Shown here: positions 7,961-16,155 of the stretch, piece by piece | Layout of the letters: every line of letters starts with the position of its first letter | How positions within the stretch are numbered: the stretch's first letter is position 1 | DNA from: Nitrososphaerales archaeon | Lineage (GTDB): Archaea > Thermoproteota > Nitrososphaeria > Nitrososphaerales > Gagatemarchaeaceae | DNA: 64,000 bases | Assembly (NCBI GenBank): GCA_032906765.1 | Contig: JAJTZB010000004.1 | Coordinates: forward strand, 62,001 to 126,000 | Direction: 5' to 3' | Notes under the pieces: model-generated | Seen by the model: the letters and a program-made list of their open reading frames with translations, nothing else | Database searches by the model: none | What the model was told of the DNA's origin: nothing | Made by a program: the position numbers and the translations under genes

Positions 7961-8393
7961 ATGCGATGTACGTCCAGAACTCGTCGCACTGGACCTGGCT
8001 CATCCTGAGGTTGCGGAGCATGAAGTCGTTGAACCTCTTCATGTGCTTCCCCGCGAGCTTCACTATCCTCTCGACGGTGTTCTTGTTCACTCCGACCGTA
8101 TCCGCCGTCCCCCTGATGCTCCCGCACCTGACGAGAGAGGTGAGCACCTCTCTGAACTTCTCGTACGGAAGCCTGAGCCTGAAGAGAGGCGTCCCCCGGT
8201 TCTCCGAGAACGTCTTCATGCAGGTCTTGCATCTGAGGAGGGCCACGCTGTTCCTGCCGTAGCGCCTCTCCAGCCGTATGTTCCCCCTGCCCGCGACTCC
8301 GTGGTCCCTGCAGCTCGCGTTCGGGCACGAGTAGCCGGACCAGTCTGTCGCCTCTTCTTCTTGTTTGTCGGTCATGCCACCGATGCGGTGCAA
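7914..8393 (-). CDS. IS1-like transposase, upstream frame (InsA-like plus start of DDE domain)
   Basis: This frame encodes a zinc ribbon (YSCPNASCRDHG with RCKTCMKTF), a helix-turn-helix region (VRCGSIRGTADTVGVNKNTVERIVKLA) and the first catalytic Asp in QVQCDEFWTYIASKRG. It then leaves the conserved sequence and soon stops. The conserved sequence continues in the -1 frame from the A4G6 tract at 7949-7958. The start is ATG 8393, or ATG 8375 (MTDKQEEE). Without frameshifting the product would be a DNA-binding regulator, as InsA is in IS1. Confidence 0.8.
   Translation of the reverse strand: MHRIGGMTDKQEEEATDWSGYSCPNASCRDHGVAGRGNIRLERRYGRNSVALLRCKTCMKTFSENRGTPLFRLRLPYEKFREVLTSLVRCGSIRGTADTVGVNKNTVERIVKLAGKHMKRFNDFMLRNLRMSQVQCDEFWTYIASKRGVRMTKARGTSP
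7949..7958 (-). promoter_or_regulatory. Candidate programmed -1 frameshift site in the transposase
   Basis: The minus strand reads AAAAGGGGGG exactly where the conserved protein passes from one frame to the -1 frame (TCC AAA AGG GGG to AAG GGG GGT). Homopolymer runs of this kind are classic slip sites, and IS1 uses A6C for the same purpose. Confidence 0.65.
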
Positions 8394-8454
8394 GCACGTT
8401 CTTCTACCCGAATGACAAGATCACATGACGACTAATATAACTGGGACACTACCT

Positions 8455-8460
8455 GAAAAG
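8455..8460. repeat. Right target-site duplication of the IS
   Basis: GAAAAG directly follows the right end of the IS and matches 7242-7247. Confidence 0.75.
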
Positions 8461-8531
8461 AAAGGGCCAACGCAGACAATTAGATTAAGCTAGAATTAAT
8501 ATGACCTTTGATGATTTTTATGGCATGGGAC

Positions 8532-8813
8532 CTAGAATTCTTCCTCCTCTTCTTCGGGCTCATCTGAGTCCCCTTCATAATCATCCTCATATTCGTCTTC
8601 TGACTCTTCACCGTCAGACGATTGGTGTCCGCGCAAGCGCGAAGAGTTGCCTAAGTCTTCGAGGCTCGGTCCTACTCTTCGCAAGGTTCCTTTGGACAGG
8701 GTCAAAGGAGAGTTTCCAGCAGGAGAACCGCCTTTTCTCGCAGACTGACGAGCCAAGCGCCAAACCCATCTAGAGACACAAGTGCTTAATTTCATCACCA
8801 GCCCCTTGTCCAA
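8532..8813 (-). CDS. Hypothetical small protein with a long acidic tail
   Basis: This 93-residue ORF has a basic N-terminal half (SRWVWRLARQSARKGG) and an extremely acidic C-terminal third made of Glu/Asp runs (DGEESEDEYEDDYEGDSDE, then EPEEEEEEF). Acidic residues use mixed codons (GAA, GAG, GAT, GAC), which argues against a simple DNA repeat and for a real tail. No family is recognised. It lies between the IS and the MscS gene. A start at the internal ATG (8795) is equally possible. Acidic tails of this type occur on proteins that contact basic partners. Confidence 0.4.
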   Translation of the reverse strand: MDKGLVMKLSTCVSRWVWRLARQSARKGGSPAGNSPLTLSKGTLRRVGPSLEDLGNSSRLRGHQSSDGEESEDEYEDDYEGDSDEPEEEEEEF

Positions 8814-8842
8814 GATATGCTGACCGGGGACTCATCGGGCCG

Positions 8843-9862
8843 CTAGGATTGATGAGACGCCGAATAGGCGGCTCTGAGAAGCGAGCTCCTCGCCTCCTCT
8901 AACCTGGACGGATCCACCTCGCACGAGACCTTAAGTTCCACAATCGAACCGTCAAGCGAGGAGTAAAGCACTGCTGGAGGCGATTTGTAGACAGACTTGT
9001 CCCTTCCCGCAACAACCTTCATCGCCTCGATGGCCTTCTCGGCGTTACCATCAACTTTTAGAGTCAGTGTGAGGGCACCAGACTTGGCGCCCACCGTAGC
9101 GATCTGAACCGCTCCCGAGAAGATGCTGTTGTTTGGAATCCTCGCGACTCTCCCACTGTCCAGATGAACCTTCGTATGCAATGGTGTTATCTCCACCACG
9201 GTTCCCTCGCCACCGATGTAGTTGGTGTATATTTTGTCGCCGACGGAGTAGTGCAGGCGAGTCGAGAGCGAGGAATCGTCAGCCGACAATTTTGAGACAA
9301 CCGCTGTGCCTTGAATTATCGCTGCGTTGGGAATCACCGTCTCGCTGCCAGAAGTGTTCAGTATTCTGGTGTAGAAGCTAGTTATCTCCAGGATTCTCCC
9401 AGTCACATTGTTGACTATCACGTTATCCCCCACCTTGAAGGGGTATGTGGTGAGTAGAACCGCACCAGCGATGATGTTCCCGAACAGTGTTGATACGATC
9501 AAGCCGATGACAATTGATAGAAATCCTCCACCGACGAGAAGGGTATTGGGAGGAACTTCGAGTGTGTTCAGGACCGCGAACAACACGAAGAGAGAGGTTA
9601 TGATGATTATCAACATCTGGACGAGTGCCACAAAGTGCGCGTTAGCGTATTCGCTGAAGGTCTTCCTGAAATTGCTGAAGAGGTGAATTACGACAATCCC
9701 TACGCCGATGATGATTCCCACTTGCAAGGTCTTTGTGATGGCCATATCGAGGCCTAATTCAGCCGCGACGAATTGTCCCATAATGAAGAGGGCAACCCAA
9801 GTTACAGCAATGATGGTGATGATTGAAATAGTTAATCGCGAAAGCGGCCCTTTCAGGCTCAC
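8843..9862 (-). CDS. MscS-family mechanosensitive channel
   Basis: This 339-residue protein has about four transmembrane helices (SIITIIAVTWVALFIMGQFV; VGIIIGVGIVVIHLF; FVALVQMLIIIITSLFVLF; and the pore helix LSIVIGLIVSTLFGNIIAGA). The MscS beta domain follows (PFKVGDNVIVNNVTGRILEI, SETVIPNAAI) and then the alpha/beta C-terminal domain. It would release solutes on hypo-osmotic shock. Length and motif order are normal. It stands alone on the minus strand. Confidence 0.92.
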   Translation of the reverse strand: MSLKGPLSRLTISIITIIAVTWVALFIMGQFVAAELGLDMAITKTLQVGIIIGVGIVVIHLFSNFRKTFSEYANAHFVALVQMLIIIITSLFVLFAVLNTLEVPPNTLLVGGGFLSIVIGLIVSTLFGNIIAGAVLLTTYPFKVGDNVIVNNVTGRILEITSFYTRILNTSGSETVIPNAAIIQGTAVVSKLSADDSSLSTRLHYSVGDKIYTNYIGGEGTVVEITPLHTKVHLDSGRVARIPNNSIFSGAVQIATVGAKSGALTLTLKVDGNAEKAIEAMKVVAGRDKSVYKSPPAVLYSSLDGSIVELKVSCEVDPSRLEEARSSLLRAAYSASHQS

Positions 9863-10454
9863 TGGTCCGTCACCTCTCCTCCGTCGATTACGATTCCCTG
9901 CCCGCTGATGTGGTTTGCCGCTCCCTGAAGAGACATACCGAGTTGTCCCTCTGGTTTTGGCTCGGGCCCAGATCCCGTGTATGACTGCGTGCGAAGGCTG
10001 AAGACTGAACTAGAAAAGTGATACACGATTTGGGGTGATTCCTTACCTGTAAAATTCCGTTATCACAAGAGCAATGGCCAAAACGACTCAGTTGGTTAAA
10101 ACGCTCGCGAGTTTTGCCGTAGTCGAGAAGACGATACCCATCCGACCGAGGGAGAGGGGAACATCTTATACGTGTTCTGTCGCAAAAACCCGAAATTGCT
10201 GGAATCCTAGTAAATACAGCGGTTTGACGGATGCCAGAGCCCTAGTCTCTCTTTCTCGTAGATTATGTTTCGAGTCACACATGCCGTTCAAATCATGAGG
10301 GGCAGGGAAACGGCACTTTATGGCGTGTTGACTGAAGTGAGACATATCCCCTCAGAGACTGCCCCGCTAGATGCATCACGAGCAAGTATTGTCGCGTTTG
10401 ATGAGTGGATCGAACTTCGCATACGGTATCATGTGGTGTTGTCCCTTTGAGCAG
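9863..10454. other. 590-bp region without a convincing gene
   Basis: Reading frames here are short and lack protein-like composition. The stretch GACTCAGTTGGTTAAAAC near 10084-10101 resembles a tRNA D-arm by chance but lacks a paired stem. The region separates the 5' end of mscS from the 3' end of the winged-helix gene. Confidence 0.4.
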
Positions 10455-11057
10455 TCAACGCGAAAAACCCCTCTGCGTCAGGAAGTGTCTGAATTCGTCA
10501 GATTCGGTTATGAAGCTGTCCATTGCTTTCAGCAGAATGGCATAGAAGAACTCCATTGCTTCATGGCTTCTGTCACATTTAGGGCAGATGTTCTCCTCCC
10601 GCGCCCTAGGCAGGAACATCTTGAGTTGCGTCTTTTTCTCAAAGTCTTCGTACACGTTGCCAAGTACTTCTAACAGGATCGGCGTCAATTTTTCATTGGT
10701 CTTGTAGACCTCTCCTTCCAGCTTTAGAGCTGTGAGGAAGTCGGGATTGATTCCGTATTTGCCCCAGGTCGCTCTTTCACACACATACCTCTTTTTCCTC
10801 TCGTTTCTTCGCTTCTTCTCTCGTGGATAGACAAACACAAATTCAAGTCGGCGAAGCTCCTTGAGCGTAGAGTAGACAACGCTACTGGGGAGATTAAGCG
10901 CCTTGGATATTTCGTCCGCTGAAACTCCTCTCGCACCAGCCTTCCTTATGTTCTCCAAAATCGTCCAAGTACTTTCCTTGGACAATGCGTCCGCTTCTAG
11001 GAAGGACTGGACGGGGAAGTGCGTCAAGTAGATCTTGGCTTCAGCTTGCTCAGACAT
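10455..11057 (-). CDS. Winged-helix transcriptional regulator (TrmB/MarR-like) with C-terminal CxxC
   Basis: From ATG 11057 the product is 200 residues. A winged helix (about 27-85) contains TWTILENIRKAGARGVSADEI, SSVVYSTLKELRRLEFVFVYP and a very basic segment (REKKRRNERKKRYVC). The C-terminal part carries CPKC followed by DRSHEAMEFF, perhaps a metal site. It probably binds the inverted repeat at 11059-11088 directly upstream of its start. The longer frame upstream of ATG 11057 has no protein-like character. The effector is unknown. Confidence 0.75.
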   Translation of the reverse strand: MSEQAEAKIYLTHFPVQSFLEADALSKESTWTILENIRKAGARGVSADEISKALNLPSSVVYSTLKELRRLEFVFVYPREKKRRNERKKRYVCERATWGKYGINPDFLTALKLEGEVYKTNEKLTPILLEVLGNVYEDFEKKTQLKMFLPRAREENICPKCDRSHEAMEFFYAILLKAMDSFITESDEFRHFLTQRGFSR

Positions 11058-11058
11058 A

Positions 11059-11088
11059 CTCAAATTTCTGAAATTACTAGAATTTGAG
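11059..11088. promoter_or_regulatory. Inverted-repeat operator candidate between divergent genes
   Basis: CTCAAATT at 11059-11066 is the reverse complement of AATTTGAG at 11081-11088, with a 14-nt AT-rich spacer. It touches the start of the winged-helix regulator and precedes the small plus-strand ORF at 11105, so it could control both. Confidence 0.6.
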
Positions 11089-11104
11089 CTTTTTGGAACC
11101 AAAG

Positions 11105-11305
11105 ATGTATAACACAGCGGCAGGCGAAGCAAAACCCACGATGAGCCAATCGAAACCACGCCAACGCAGAAAAAAAGATGCGCGACAGCAACCAAAGGCA
11201 CCACTGCCCACGCAGCAGGAGCAGCCTCCCTCGCAGCAGGAGCGACCTCCGACACCGCCTTCCCCGGAGGTGGAAGCTGCTGCCAAACAAGAGCAGAAAA
11301 CTTGA
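11105..11305 (+). CDS. Hypothetical small Gln/Pro/Lys-rich disordered protein
   Basis: This 66-residue ORF has a basic head (MSQSKPRQRRKKDARQQPK from an internal ATG at 11141) and a Gln/Pro/Glu-rich tail (PTQQEQPPSQQERPPTPPSP). No fold is predicted by eye and no family is recognised. It is divergent from the winged-helix regulator, with the inverted repeat at 11059-11088 between them. It may be genuine, given its consistent low-complexity composition, but chance coding cannot be excluded. Confidence 0.35.
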   Translation: MYNTAAGEAKPTMSQSKPRQRRKKDARQQPKAPLPTQQEQPPSQQERPPTPPSPEVEAAAKQEQKT

Positions 11306-11771
11306 GGGCAGTGCCTGAGATGGTTAAGGCCGGGTAAAGCGGTACAGAACTGTAGACCTCGCATCGAGATGAGCCTTGCCATCTCTCTCGATTTTTCGGG
11401 GCGACAAGGGATGAATCGGCATTGCTTCGTTGTAAAGAAGTATGTGGACGGCTAGACGGAGTCGGATTCTTCAGAGCGCTACTCAGGGATGTGAAACCCA
11501 TGATGTTCACAGGTTGGCGGAGGAAGGTCAAGGTGGCGAACGAGGTCTAGGAGCGTGCCTTCGACAAATGTTTTGAGAGGTTCTAGAAGGAACTCGGATC
11601 GAGGGACACGTTTCGCGGATGAGCGAAGAGATGATGCGCGTATTGAGCAAATACAACACCTAAGGAGCACGCGAATAGCCCAGCGGAAGCTATGTCAAAA
11701 GAGACGCCGGCACGTTTCTTTATTTAATAGATGGGTGGCGGTCGAACGCGAACTAAAAAAGTGATGGACTG
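11306..11771. other. 465-bp region without a convincing gene
   Basis: Only short frames of non-protein character are present. Near its right end TTTATTTAA at about 11718-11726 is a probable TATA box for the coiled-coil gene starting at 11772, though the distance (46 bp) implies a short leader. Confidence 0.4.
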
Positions 11772-12833
11772 GTGTCCGCTTGGCCCAAAAGGGTGAGAAC
11801 CATCAGCATCAGATGGGTCTTCTATGCCCTGATGGTGCTCTTCGCGTTGGACACTCTAGGCCTCTTCCTGCCTCTGCCGGTGTTCGGCGCCCTGGGAGTG
11901 ACCTCCAGCGTCGGGCTCGGCTCTGTCCTTCTGATAGGATTGCTCCTCTACATGTCGTACGAATCTGCAAAGGGCGCGGGGAAGGTAGAGAAGCATCTGG
12001 CCACCCAGACGGGTGGCCTTGACGCCAGCATCAAGAGCCTGAGGCGGACGGTCGATGAGTCAGCTTCTGAGACGAAGAGGAAGGTCGCATCACTCGAGGG
12101 GACCGTCGTCAAGACCGGCGAGGGCGTGGCCGGCCTCGATGGGCTGCTGTCGAAGATCGAGAAGGATATGTCGGACATGGTAGGGAGGGTCGAGGAACTC
12201 GGGGCGAAGGTCTCGACCATTCAGGGAGCAGTCGCAGGCAATGAGAAGACTCTGGTCAAGATAACCGAGGCACAATCAGAGGTCGGAGGAAAAGTGGGAG
12301 AGGTAGAGGGGAGGGTGTCAAAGATAGAGGGAGGGATGACGGGCCTCGAAGGGGCGCTCTCGAGAATCGAGGCGACGGAGTCGGAGATTCAGGGGAGGGT
12401 GGGGGGCGTGGGAGAGACAACTTCGAAGGTGGAGGAGGGTCTGAACGAGCTGCAGGAGGGAATCGCCGGGGTGGAGGAGAGGGCTTCGGAGATAGGCGGA
12501 AAGTTGAGAGGCCTTGAGAAGAGGTCGTCAGAGATAGAGAGAAGGGCAGCCCTCGCGGCGAAGACTCAGGGACGGATTCCGAAGATCGAGCGGAGCATGT
12601 CAAAGATAGAAGGGAGCCTCGCCAGGATTGCCAAGACGGAGGACAGGATTTCGAGGATTGAGAAGGGCGTGTCTAAGATTGAGGTAAGAGTTTCCAAGGC
12701 GGTAAGGCCGGGTGCTAGGAGCGCTTCAAAGGCCCGTAGGAGGAGGCCAAGGAGAGCCGAGAGGACCGAGGCTCTACCCGTCTCTGAGGCATCGAAGGCA
12801 GAAGCGGGAGGGCAGGAACCCAAATCTCAATGA
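11772..12833 (+). CDS. Membrane-anchored coiled-coil protein with degenerate repeats
   Basis: This 353-residue protein starts at GTG 11772. Two transmembrane helices lie at the N-terminus (WVFYALMVLFALDTLGLFL and GSVLLIGLLLYMSYES). About 250 residues of coiled coil follow, built from recurring units such as KVEEGLNELQEGIAGVEERAS, SKIEGGMTGLEGALSRIEA and RISRIEKGVSKIE. A basic tail (SARSASKARRRRPRRAERTE) closes it. It probably projects a long cytoplasmic or extracellular rod that may bind nucleic acid or other acidic partners at the tip. The family is unrecognised. Confidence 0.75.
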   Translation: MSAWPKRVRTISIRWVFYALMVLFALDTLGLFLPLPVFGALGVTSSVGLGSVLLIGLLLYMSYESAKGAGKVEKHLATQTGGLDASIKSLRRTVDESASETKRKVASLEGTVVKTGEGVAGLDGLLSKIEKDMSDMVGRVEELGAKVSTIQGAVAGNEKTLVKITEAQSEVGGKVGEVEGRVSKIEGGMTGLEGALSRIEATESEIQGRVGGVGETTSKVEEGLNELQEGIAGVEERASEIGGKLRGLEKRSSEIERRAALAAKTQGRIPKIERSMSKIEGSLARIAKTEDRISRIEKGVSKIEVRVSKAVRPGARSASKARRRRPRRAERTEALPVSEASKAEAGGQEPKSQ

Positions 12834-13285
12834 AAAACGGTCCGGCAGCTGGGACTTGACCAGCTCTCGACCTTCGCCTTCAGTCTAGCATCAATGGGTG
12901 AACAGGATGTGTTTCCTAGGTTCAGACTGCGGGGCAGCCGGACCACGGCCGCTTTTGCAGGTTCGGACCGACGCCGTGAGCCAGGGAACCAGGTCGATTC
13001 GGGTCTTTCTGCTGACACAGAGACGCTCGTCGCCGGCTCCTTCTCCAGGACCAGTAGCACCAGCTTGTCCAGGCGGTAGTCGATGATAACGAAGTCTCCG
13101 TCGACCACTAGCGCCCCTGAAAGCGCCTCTGACGCGAACTTGCTCTCGACGGGCTGCTCGGCCTCCTGCCAGTGTTTGAGGAACGTGCTCGTCACCTCCG
13201 AGTGCTCGCCCAACGGGTGAGGAGGATCCTGCGCGCCGAGGAAACTAAGCCCTTCTAACTTCGACTGCATCTCCGGCGGAGACAC
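12827..13285 (-). CDS. Hypothetical protein, convergent with the coiled-coil gene
   Basis: This 152-residue ORF has a protein-like first part (MQSKLEGLSFLGAQDPPHPL, then ESKFASEALSGALVVDGDFVIIDYRLDKLVLLVLEKE), suggesting a small alpha/beta domain. After about residue 95 the composition becomes erratic (Ser/Arg/Pro rich), so a frameshift or a fortuitous extension is possible. It overlaps the end of the convergent coiled-coil gene by 7 bp. No family is recognised. The start may be ATG 13285 or the internal Met six codons on. Confidence 0.5.
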   Translation of the reverse strand: MSPPEMQSKLEGLSFLGAQDPPHPLGEHSEVTSTFLKHWQEAEQPVESKFASEALSGALVVDGDFVIIDYRLDKLVLLVLEKEPATSVSVSAERPESTWFPGSRRRSEPAKAAVVRLPRSLNLGNTSCSPIDARLKAKVESWSSPSCRTVFH

Positions 13286-13320
13286 CAGCGCTGTGCCTCA
13301 GCAGCCCGAATCAGCGATAG

Positions 13321-13602
13321 CTACTGGCCGACCGGCCGAACGGGAGGCCTCTGCTGTGGGGGGGTGATTTGAGCCGGCGTGGCATCAAGGCTGGCGAGCT
13401 TCTGCTCTAGGACGCTCTTCTTACCCTTCAGGCCACCCAGCTCCCCTTCCAGGGTTCTTGCCTGCCTCTCCAGCTCCTTCATGGCCACCTTTTGACTGAG
13501 CGACTCGACCTCCTTCACTACGGAGTCTCTCTCCCGCTTTAGGTTGGCCACCCTCTCCTCAAGCTGCGCCTTCAGGGCAGCGTAGTCTTGGACTGTCTGC
13601 AT
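13321..13602 (-). CDS. Small prefoldin-like coiled-coil protein
   Basis: From ATG 13602 the product is 93 residues. It is almost entirely a coiled coil (DYAALKAQLEERVANLKRE, VVKEVESLSQKVAMKELERQ, ARTLEGELGGLKGKKSVLEQ) with a Pro/Gln-rich tail (ITPPQQRPPVRPVGQ). The helix pattern resembles prefoldin beta or other hairpin coiled coils, but the central beta hairpin is not evident. The longer frame upstream of this ATG looks non-coding. Its role is unknown. Confidence 0.55.
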   Translation of the reverse strand: MQTVQDYAALKAQLEERVANLKRERDSVVKEVESLSQKVAMKELERQARTLEGELGGLKGKKSVLEQKLASLDATPAQITPPQQRPPVRPVGQ

Positions 13603-13754
13603 GGCCCAACCATGGCCGCTGAAGGCATTTCTGAGGAGAGACTGAAAAGGGTTGATTGAGCCGTGAAGTTCGATAGACTTGCGCGATGGAGCGGCAGGAG
13701 GCTCGGGCCTTCCCGTGCCTAGACGCGCTTGTGTGAAGCGTCCAAGAAGCCTCA

Positions 13755-14051
13755 ATGGCCACGTGGGTCCAGGCGCACGCATTGCACGTCGAGGTCTCCC
13801 GAGTGGTGAAGGCTCCGCGGGAGAGGGTCTTCTCGGCGTACACCGACTTCAAAGCAATACCGCGGTGGTCTGGCCAAGTGACAGTTCTGAGGGTGGTCGG
13901 CAGGGAAGGGGACACGGTTCACGTGGAGAGAGGAAGCCCTTCTGGCGGAAGGCCGCGTGTTTCTGCCGCGAACCTTATGCTCTCGCCCTTCTCCCTGGCC
14001 CTGATGATGTATCATGTCTTGTTATCGTCAAGCTTCATGTTCTTCCTGTAA
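13755..14051 (+). pseudogene. Truncated SRPBCC (START-like) domain protein
   Basis: The first 75 residues match the start of SRPBCC/polyketide-cyclase-like proteins: HVEVSRVVKAPRERVFSAY, TDFKAIPRWSGQVTVLRVV and DTVHVERGSPSGGRPR. Such domains normally run 140 residues or more and form a helix-grip ligand pocket. Here the conserved pattern ends near ANLMLSP and the frame stops at 98 residues with a hydrophobic, unrelated tail, so it is probably a decayed or frameshifted copy. An intact SRPBCC gene exists at 55647. Confidence 0.5.
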
Positions 14052-14196
14052 CGCCTGACTACGCTCCTCCAAAACTCCCCGAACCTATTCTCCGGTACTA
14101 GCTTGCGAAACAGTTTCTGGAAAAGAGAAGGCTTTCCTCGCCGCGTGATATACTTATTTAGTTCGGCAAGAGTTACTTTATTGGTGAAAGCTTCTC

Positions 14197-15186
14197 TTGG
14201 TCAAAAAGGCTGGAAGGAAAGCAAGGCTCAAGGTAGAGGCACCTCAGGTCAGGAGGCTTAGAACAAGAGTCAAGAATCTCGAGTCCAAGCTCGCCGACTC
14301 CGCCCCCAAGGCCGAGTTGGCGGCTGTCAGGAGGGATCTGGAGGCAAGGGCTGCCGAACTTCAGGCCAAGCTCGCGCTGTCCGTGCCCAGAAGCGAGGTC
14401 GAAGCTCTTAGAGCCAAGATAAAGACGCTTGAATCGAACCTCGCCAAGTCGATGCCCAAGAGTGAAGCAGAGGAGACCAGTTCAAGGCTACAAGCCAAGA
14501 TTAAGAATCTTGAGAAAGAACTGGAGGAGTCGATGCCCAAGGAGGATGCCGAAGTCAGAATCCGCGAGCTTCAGTCCACCATGGACAGCCTGAAAGGAGA
14601 GCTTGCTCGGTCAGTGCCAAGAGGCGATGTTGAGTCTCTAAGAGCCAGGGTGAGCGAGTTGGAATCAAAACTATCAAAGTCAGTACTGCAGACGGAGCTA
14701 GAACGCTCCGATAATAGGATAAAGGAACTTCAGACAGAGTCCAAGACCTTTCAGGCCAGAATCAGAGAGCTGGAGTCCAAGCTGGAGAAGTCAATTCCAA
14801 AGGTCGAGGCTGAAGCCAAGGTACAGGCGCTCGAAGCAAGACTCGCAGAATCCATTCCCAAGGCCAAGGCGGACGCGTTGAGAGCGACTGTTGAAGGCAA
14901 GGCTCACGAGCTGGAGGTCAAACTGGCAGAGTCCGTGCCCAGAGCTGAGCTAGACGCGGCCAGAGCACAGCTCGAGGCAAAGGTGAGAGAGCTCGAGAGC
15001 AAGCTCGCTGGGTCTGCGCCGAAGGGCGAGTTCGAAGCCCTAAGGGAGAAGCTCACGGAGAGCGAGCGCAAGCTGGCTGAAATTAGTGCTGAGCTTGCTA
15101 CTGCAAGAGCCAGAGTCAAGGAATTGGAGCTAATGAAGGCCGAACCCGCAGCGGAGGAGCAGCCGGCCGAAGCCCCAGCCGCATAG
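14197..15186 (+). CDS. Long coiled-coil protein with about ten S-x-P-[KR] hinge repeats
   Basis: This 329-residue protein starts at TTG 14197 (MVKKAGRK). It is a nearly uninterrupted coiled coil in which a hinge of the form LAxS-(V/M/I/A)-P-(K/R) recurs about ten times, e.g. LADSAPKAEL, LALSVPRSEV, LAKSMPKSEA, LARSVPRGDV, LAESVPRAEL, LAGSAPKGEF. Spacings cluster at 20, 23, 27 and 37 residues, i.e. they shift in steps that keep heptad phase. A Glu/Pro/Ala tail ends it. No membrane segment or signal is seen. A TATA-like GATATACTTATTTAG lies about 50 bp upstream. The function is unknown; structural, or a spacer/scaffold, is plausible. Confidence 0.75.
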   Translation: MVKKAGRKARLKVEAPQVRRLRTRVKNLESKLADSAPKAELAAVRRDLEARAAELQAKLALSVPRSEVEALRAKIKTLESNLAKSMPKSEAEETSSRLQAKIKNLEKELEESMPKEDAEVRIRELQSTMDSLKGELARSVPRGDVESLRARVSELESKLSKSVLQTELERSDNRIKELQTESKTFQARIRELESKLEKSIPKVEAEAKVQALEARLAESIPKAKADALRATVEGKAHELEVKLAESVPRAELDAARAQLEAKVRELESKLAGSAPKGEFEALREKLTESERKLAEISAELATARARVKELELMKAEPAAEEQPAEAPAA

Positions 15187-15636
15187 GGGCCGCCTAGGTG
15201 TTCTTCTCCCGTGGGCTGACTAAGGTTGAACAAGGGTTCTGCAGCCCTCTCTTCATCCTCACCCCAGTGATCGCTTTCAGCAACGTCCTCGTCGTCCTTC
15301 TCATGTCGTAGAATCCCTTTTCCGGATAGCAGGAGATTGCTCCCGTCGACCAGCCGCGTTTCTCCGCTTGCCGCTTGGGTGGTATGAGAATGAAGTTCAG
15401 ACACGACGGCACTCGCAGATCCCAGGCGGCCGCTTTCACTGCATGCAGGCGAGGTGACTCTGCTTGGTCCTCACAAGAAACCTACCGCAGTAGCACACTC
15501 GTGGCACATCTGAACCCATGCTGCGCCGATCAGGTATGCAAAAAGGCGACCAAGAAGCCTCACCACCCTCAAATGGCGTTTCACGATGTTTCAGCGTTTC
15601 ACCATTACTCGTTTGAGGGCGGCCGACAGGGTCATT
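15187..15636. other. 450-bp region without a convincing gene
   Basis: This stretch lies between the coiled-coil gene and alba. An 81-residue minus-strand frame (15194-15439) has some protein-like character but no promoter or homology that I recognise. No clear promoter motif for alba was located. Confidence 0.35.
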
Positions 15637-16038
15637 ATGATGCACCGATTGTCGGCCGGCTCTTCGCCCGCTGAGGAGAAGGCTTCGGGGCCTGCCAAGG
15701 GGCCACTCGTCGGAATGGGTTCGCGCGTTCCACCCGAGTCGCAGGGCCAAGCCGGCAGGCCTCCTCCGAACCACATCTATGTCGGAACAAAGAGGCCGAT
15801 GATGGATTACGCTATGATGGTGCTTATGCGACTGACAGAGTTTAGCGAGGTGGTGGTGAAGGCCAGGGGGATGGCGATCAGCAGAACTGTGGACGTGGCT
15901 GAGGTGGTCACGAAGAGGCTCGGTTCAGGTCAGTTCAAAATCCAGAGCATTCGCATAGGTACCGATACTGTCTTGGACGAGGCCGGGAATCCAAGGGACA
16001 TCTCGACCATAGAGGTCATCATCAGCAAGGCGCAGTGA
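15637..16038 (+). CDS. alba: Alba-family chromatin / nucleic-acid-binding protein
   Basis: From ATG 15637 the product is 133 residues. A flexible Pro/Ser/Gly-rich N-terminal extension of about 40 residues precedes a full Alba fold: NHIYVGTKRPMMDYAMMVL, VVVKARGMAISRTVDVAEV, LGSGQFKIQSIRIGTD and STIEVIISK. Alba dimers coat DNA and RNA in most archaea. The N-terminal extension is longer than in classical Alba (about 90-100 residues); the true start could be any Met before NHIYVG. It is the first of a small plus-strand cluster with zinc-ribbon genes. Confidence 0.88.
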   Translation: MMHRLSAGSSPAEEKASGPAKGPLVGMGSRVPPESQGQAGRPPPNHIYVGTKRPMMDYAMMVLMRLTEFSEVVVKARGMAISRTVDVAEVVTKRLGSGQFKIQSIRIGTDTVLDEAGNPRDISTIEVIISKAQ

Positions 16039-16155
16039 GCGACAAACAAGCGGCTTCCACTGACGAAGAGCCTTCTGGGGGAAGAAAGACAGGCAAAGCC
16101 GCCAAGAAAAAGCTATTGCCACGGTTTTTGGGATGGCCCCGCCAGCACATCCCGC

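Larger units (their letters stand above)
7248..8454 (-). mobile_element. IS1-like insertion sequence, 1207 bp, complete with terminal inverted repeats
   Basis: The element begins AGGTAGTGTCCCAG and ends with its inverse (CTGGGACACTACCT). The inverted match runs about 24 bp, through TTATATTAGT. It is flanked by GAAAAG on both sides. Inside are two overlapping minus-strand frames that together form an IS1-type DDE transposase. Clean ends, an intact duplication and full-length frames indicate a recent insertion. It belongs to an IS1-like group by its DEFWTY and KRFARKTICFSKD motifs. Confidence 0.85.

Noticed and set aside
10084-10130. tRNA gene suggested by a D-arm-like sequence
   Set aside because: The D-stem does not pair, and no T-arm or acceptor stem follows at the right distance.
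11555-11764. 69-residue Arg-rich ORF before the coiled-coil gene
   Set aside because: Composition is typical of out-of-frame GC-rich DNA and it covers the probable promoter of the next gene.
15194-15439. 81-residue minus-strand ORF between the coiled-coil gene and alba
   Set aside because: Some protein-like stretches, but no promoter, no start signal and no recognised pattern; left out as a gene.
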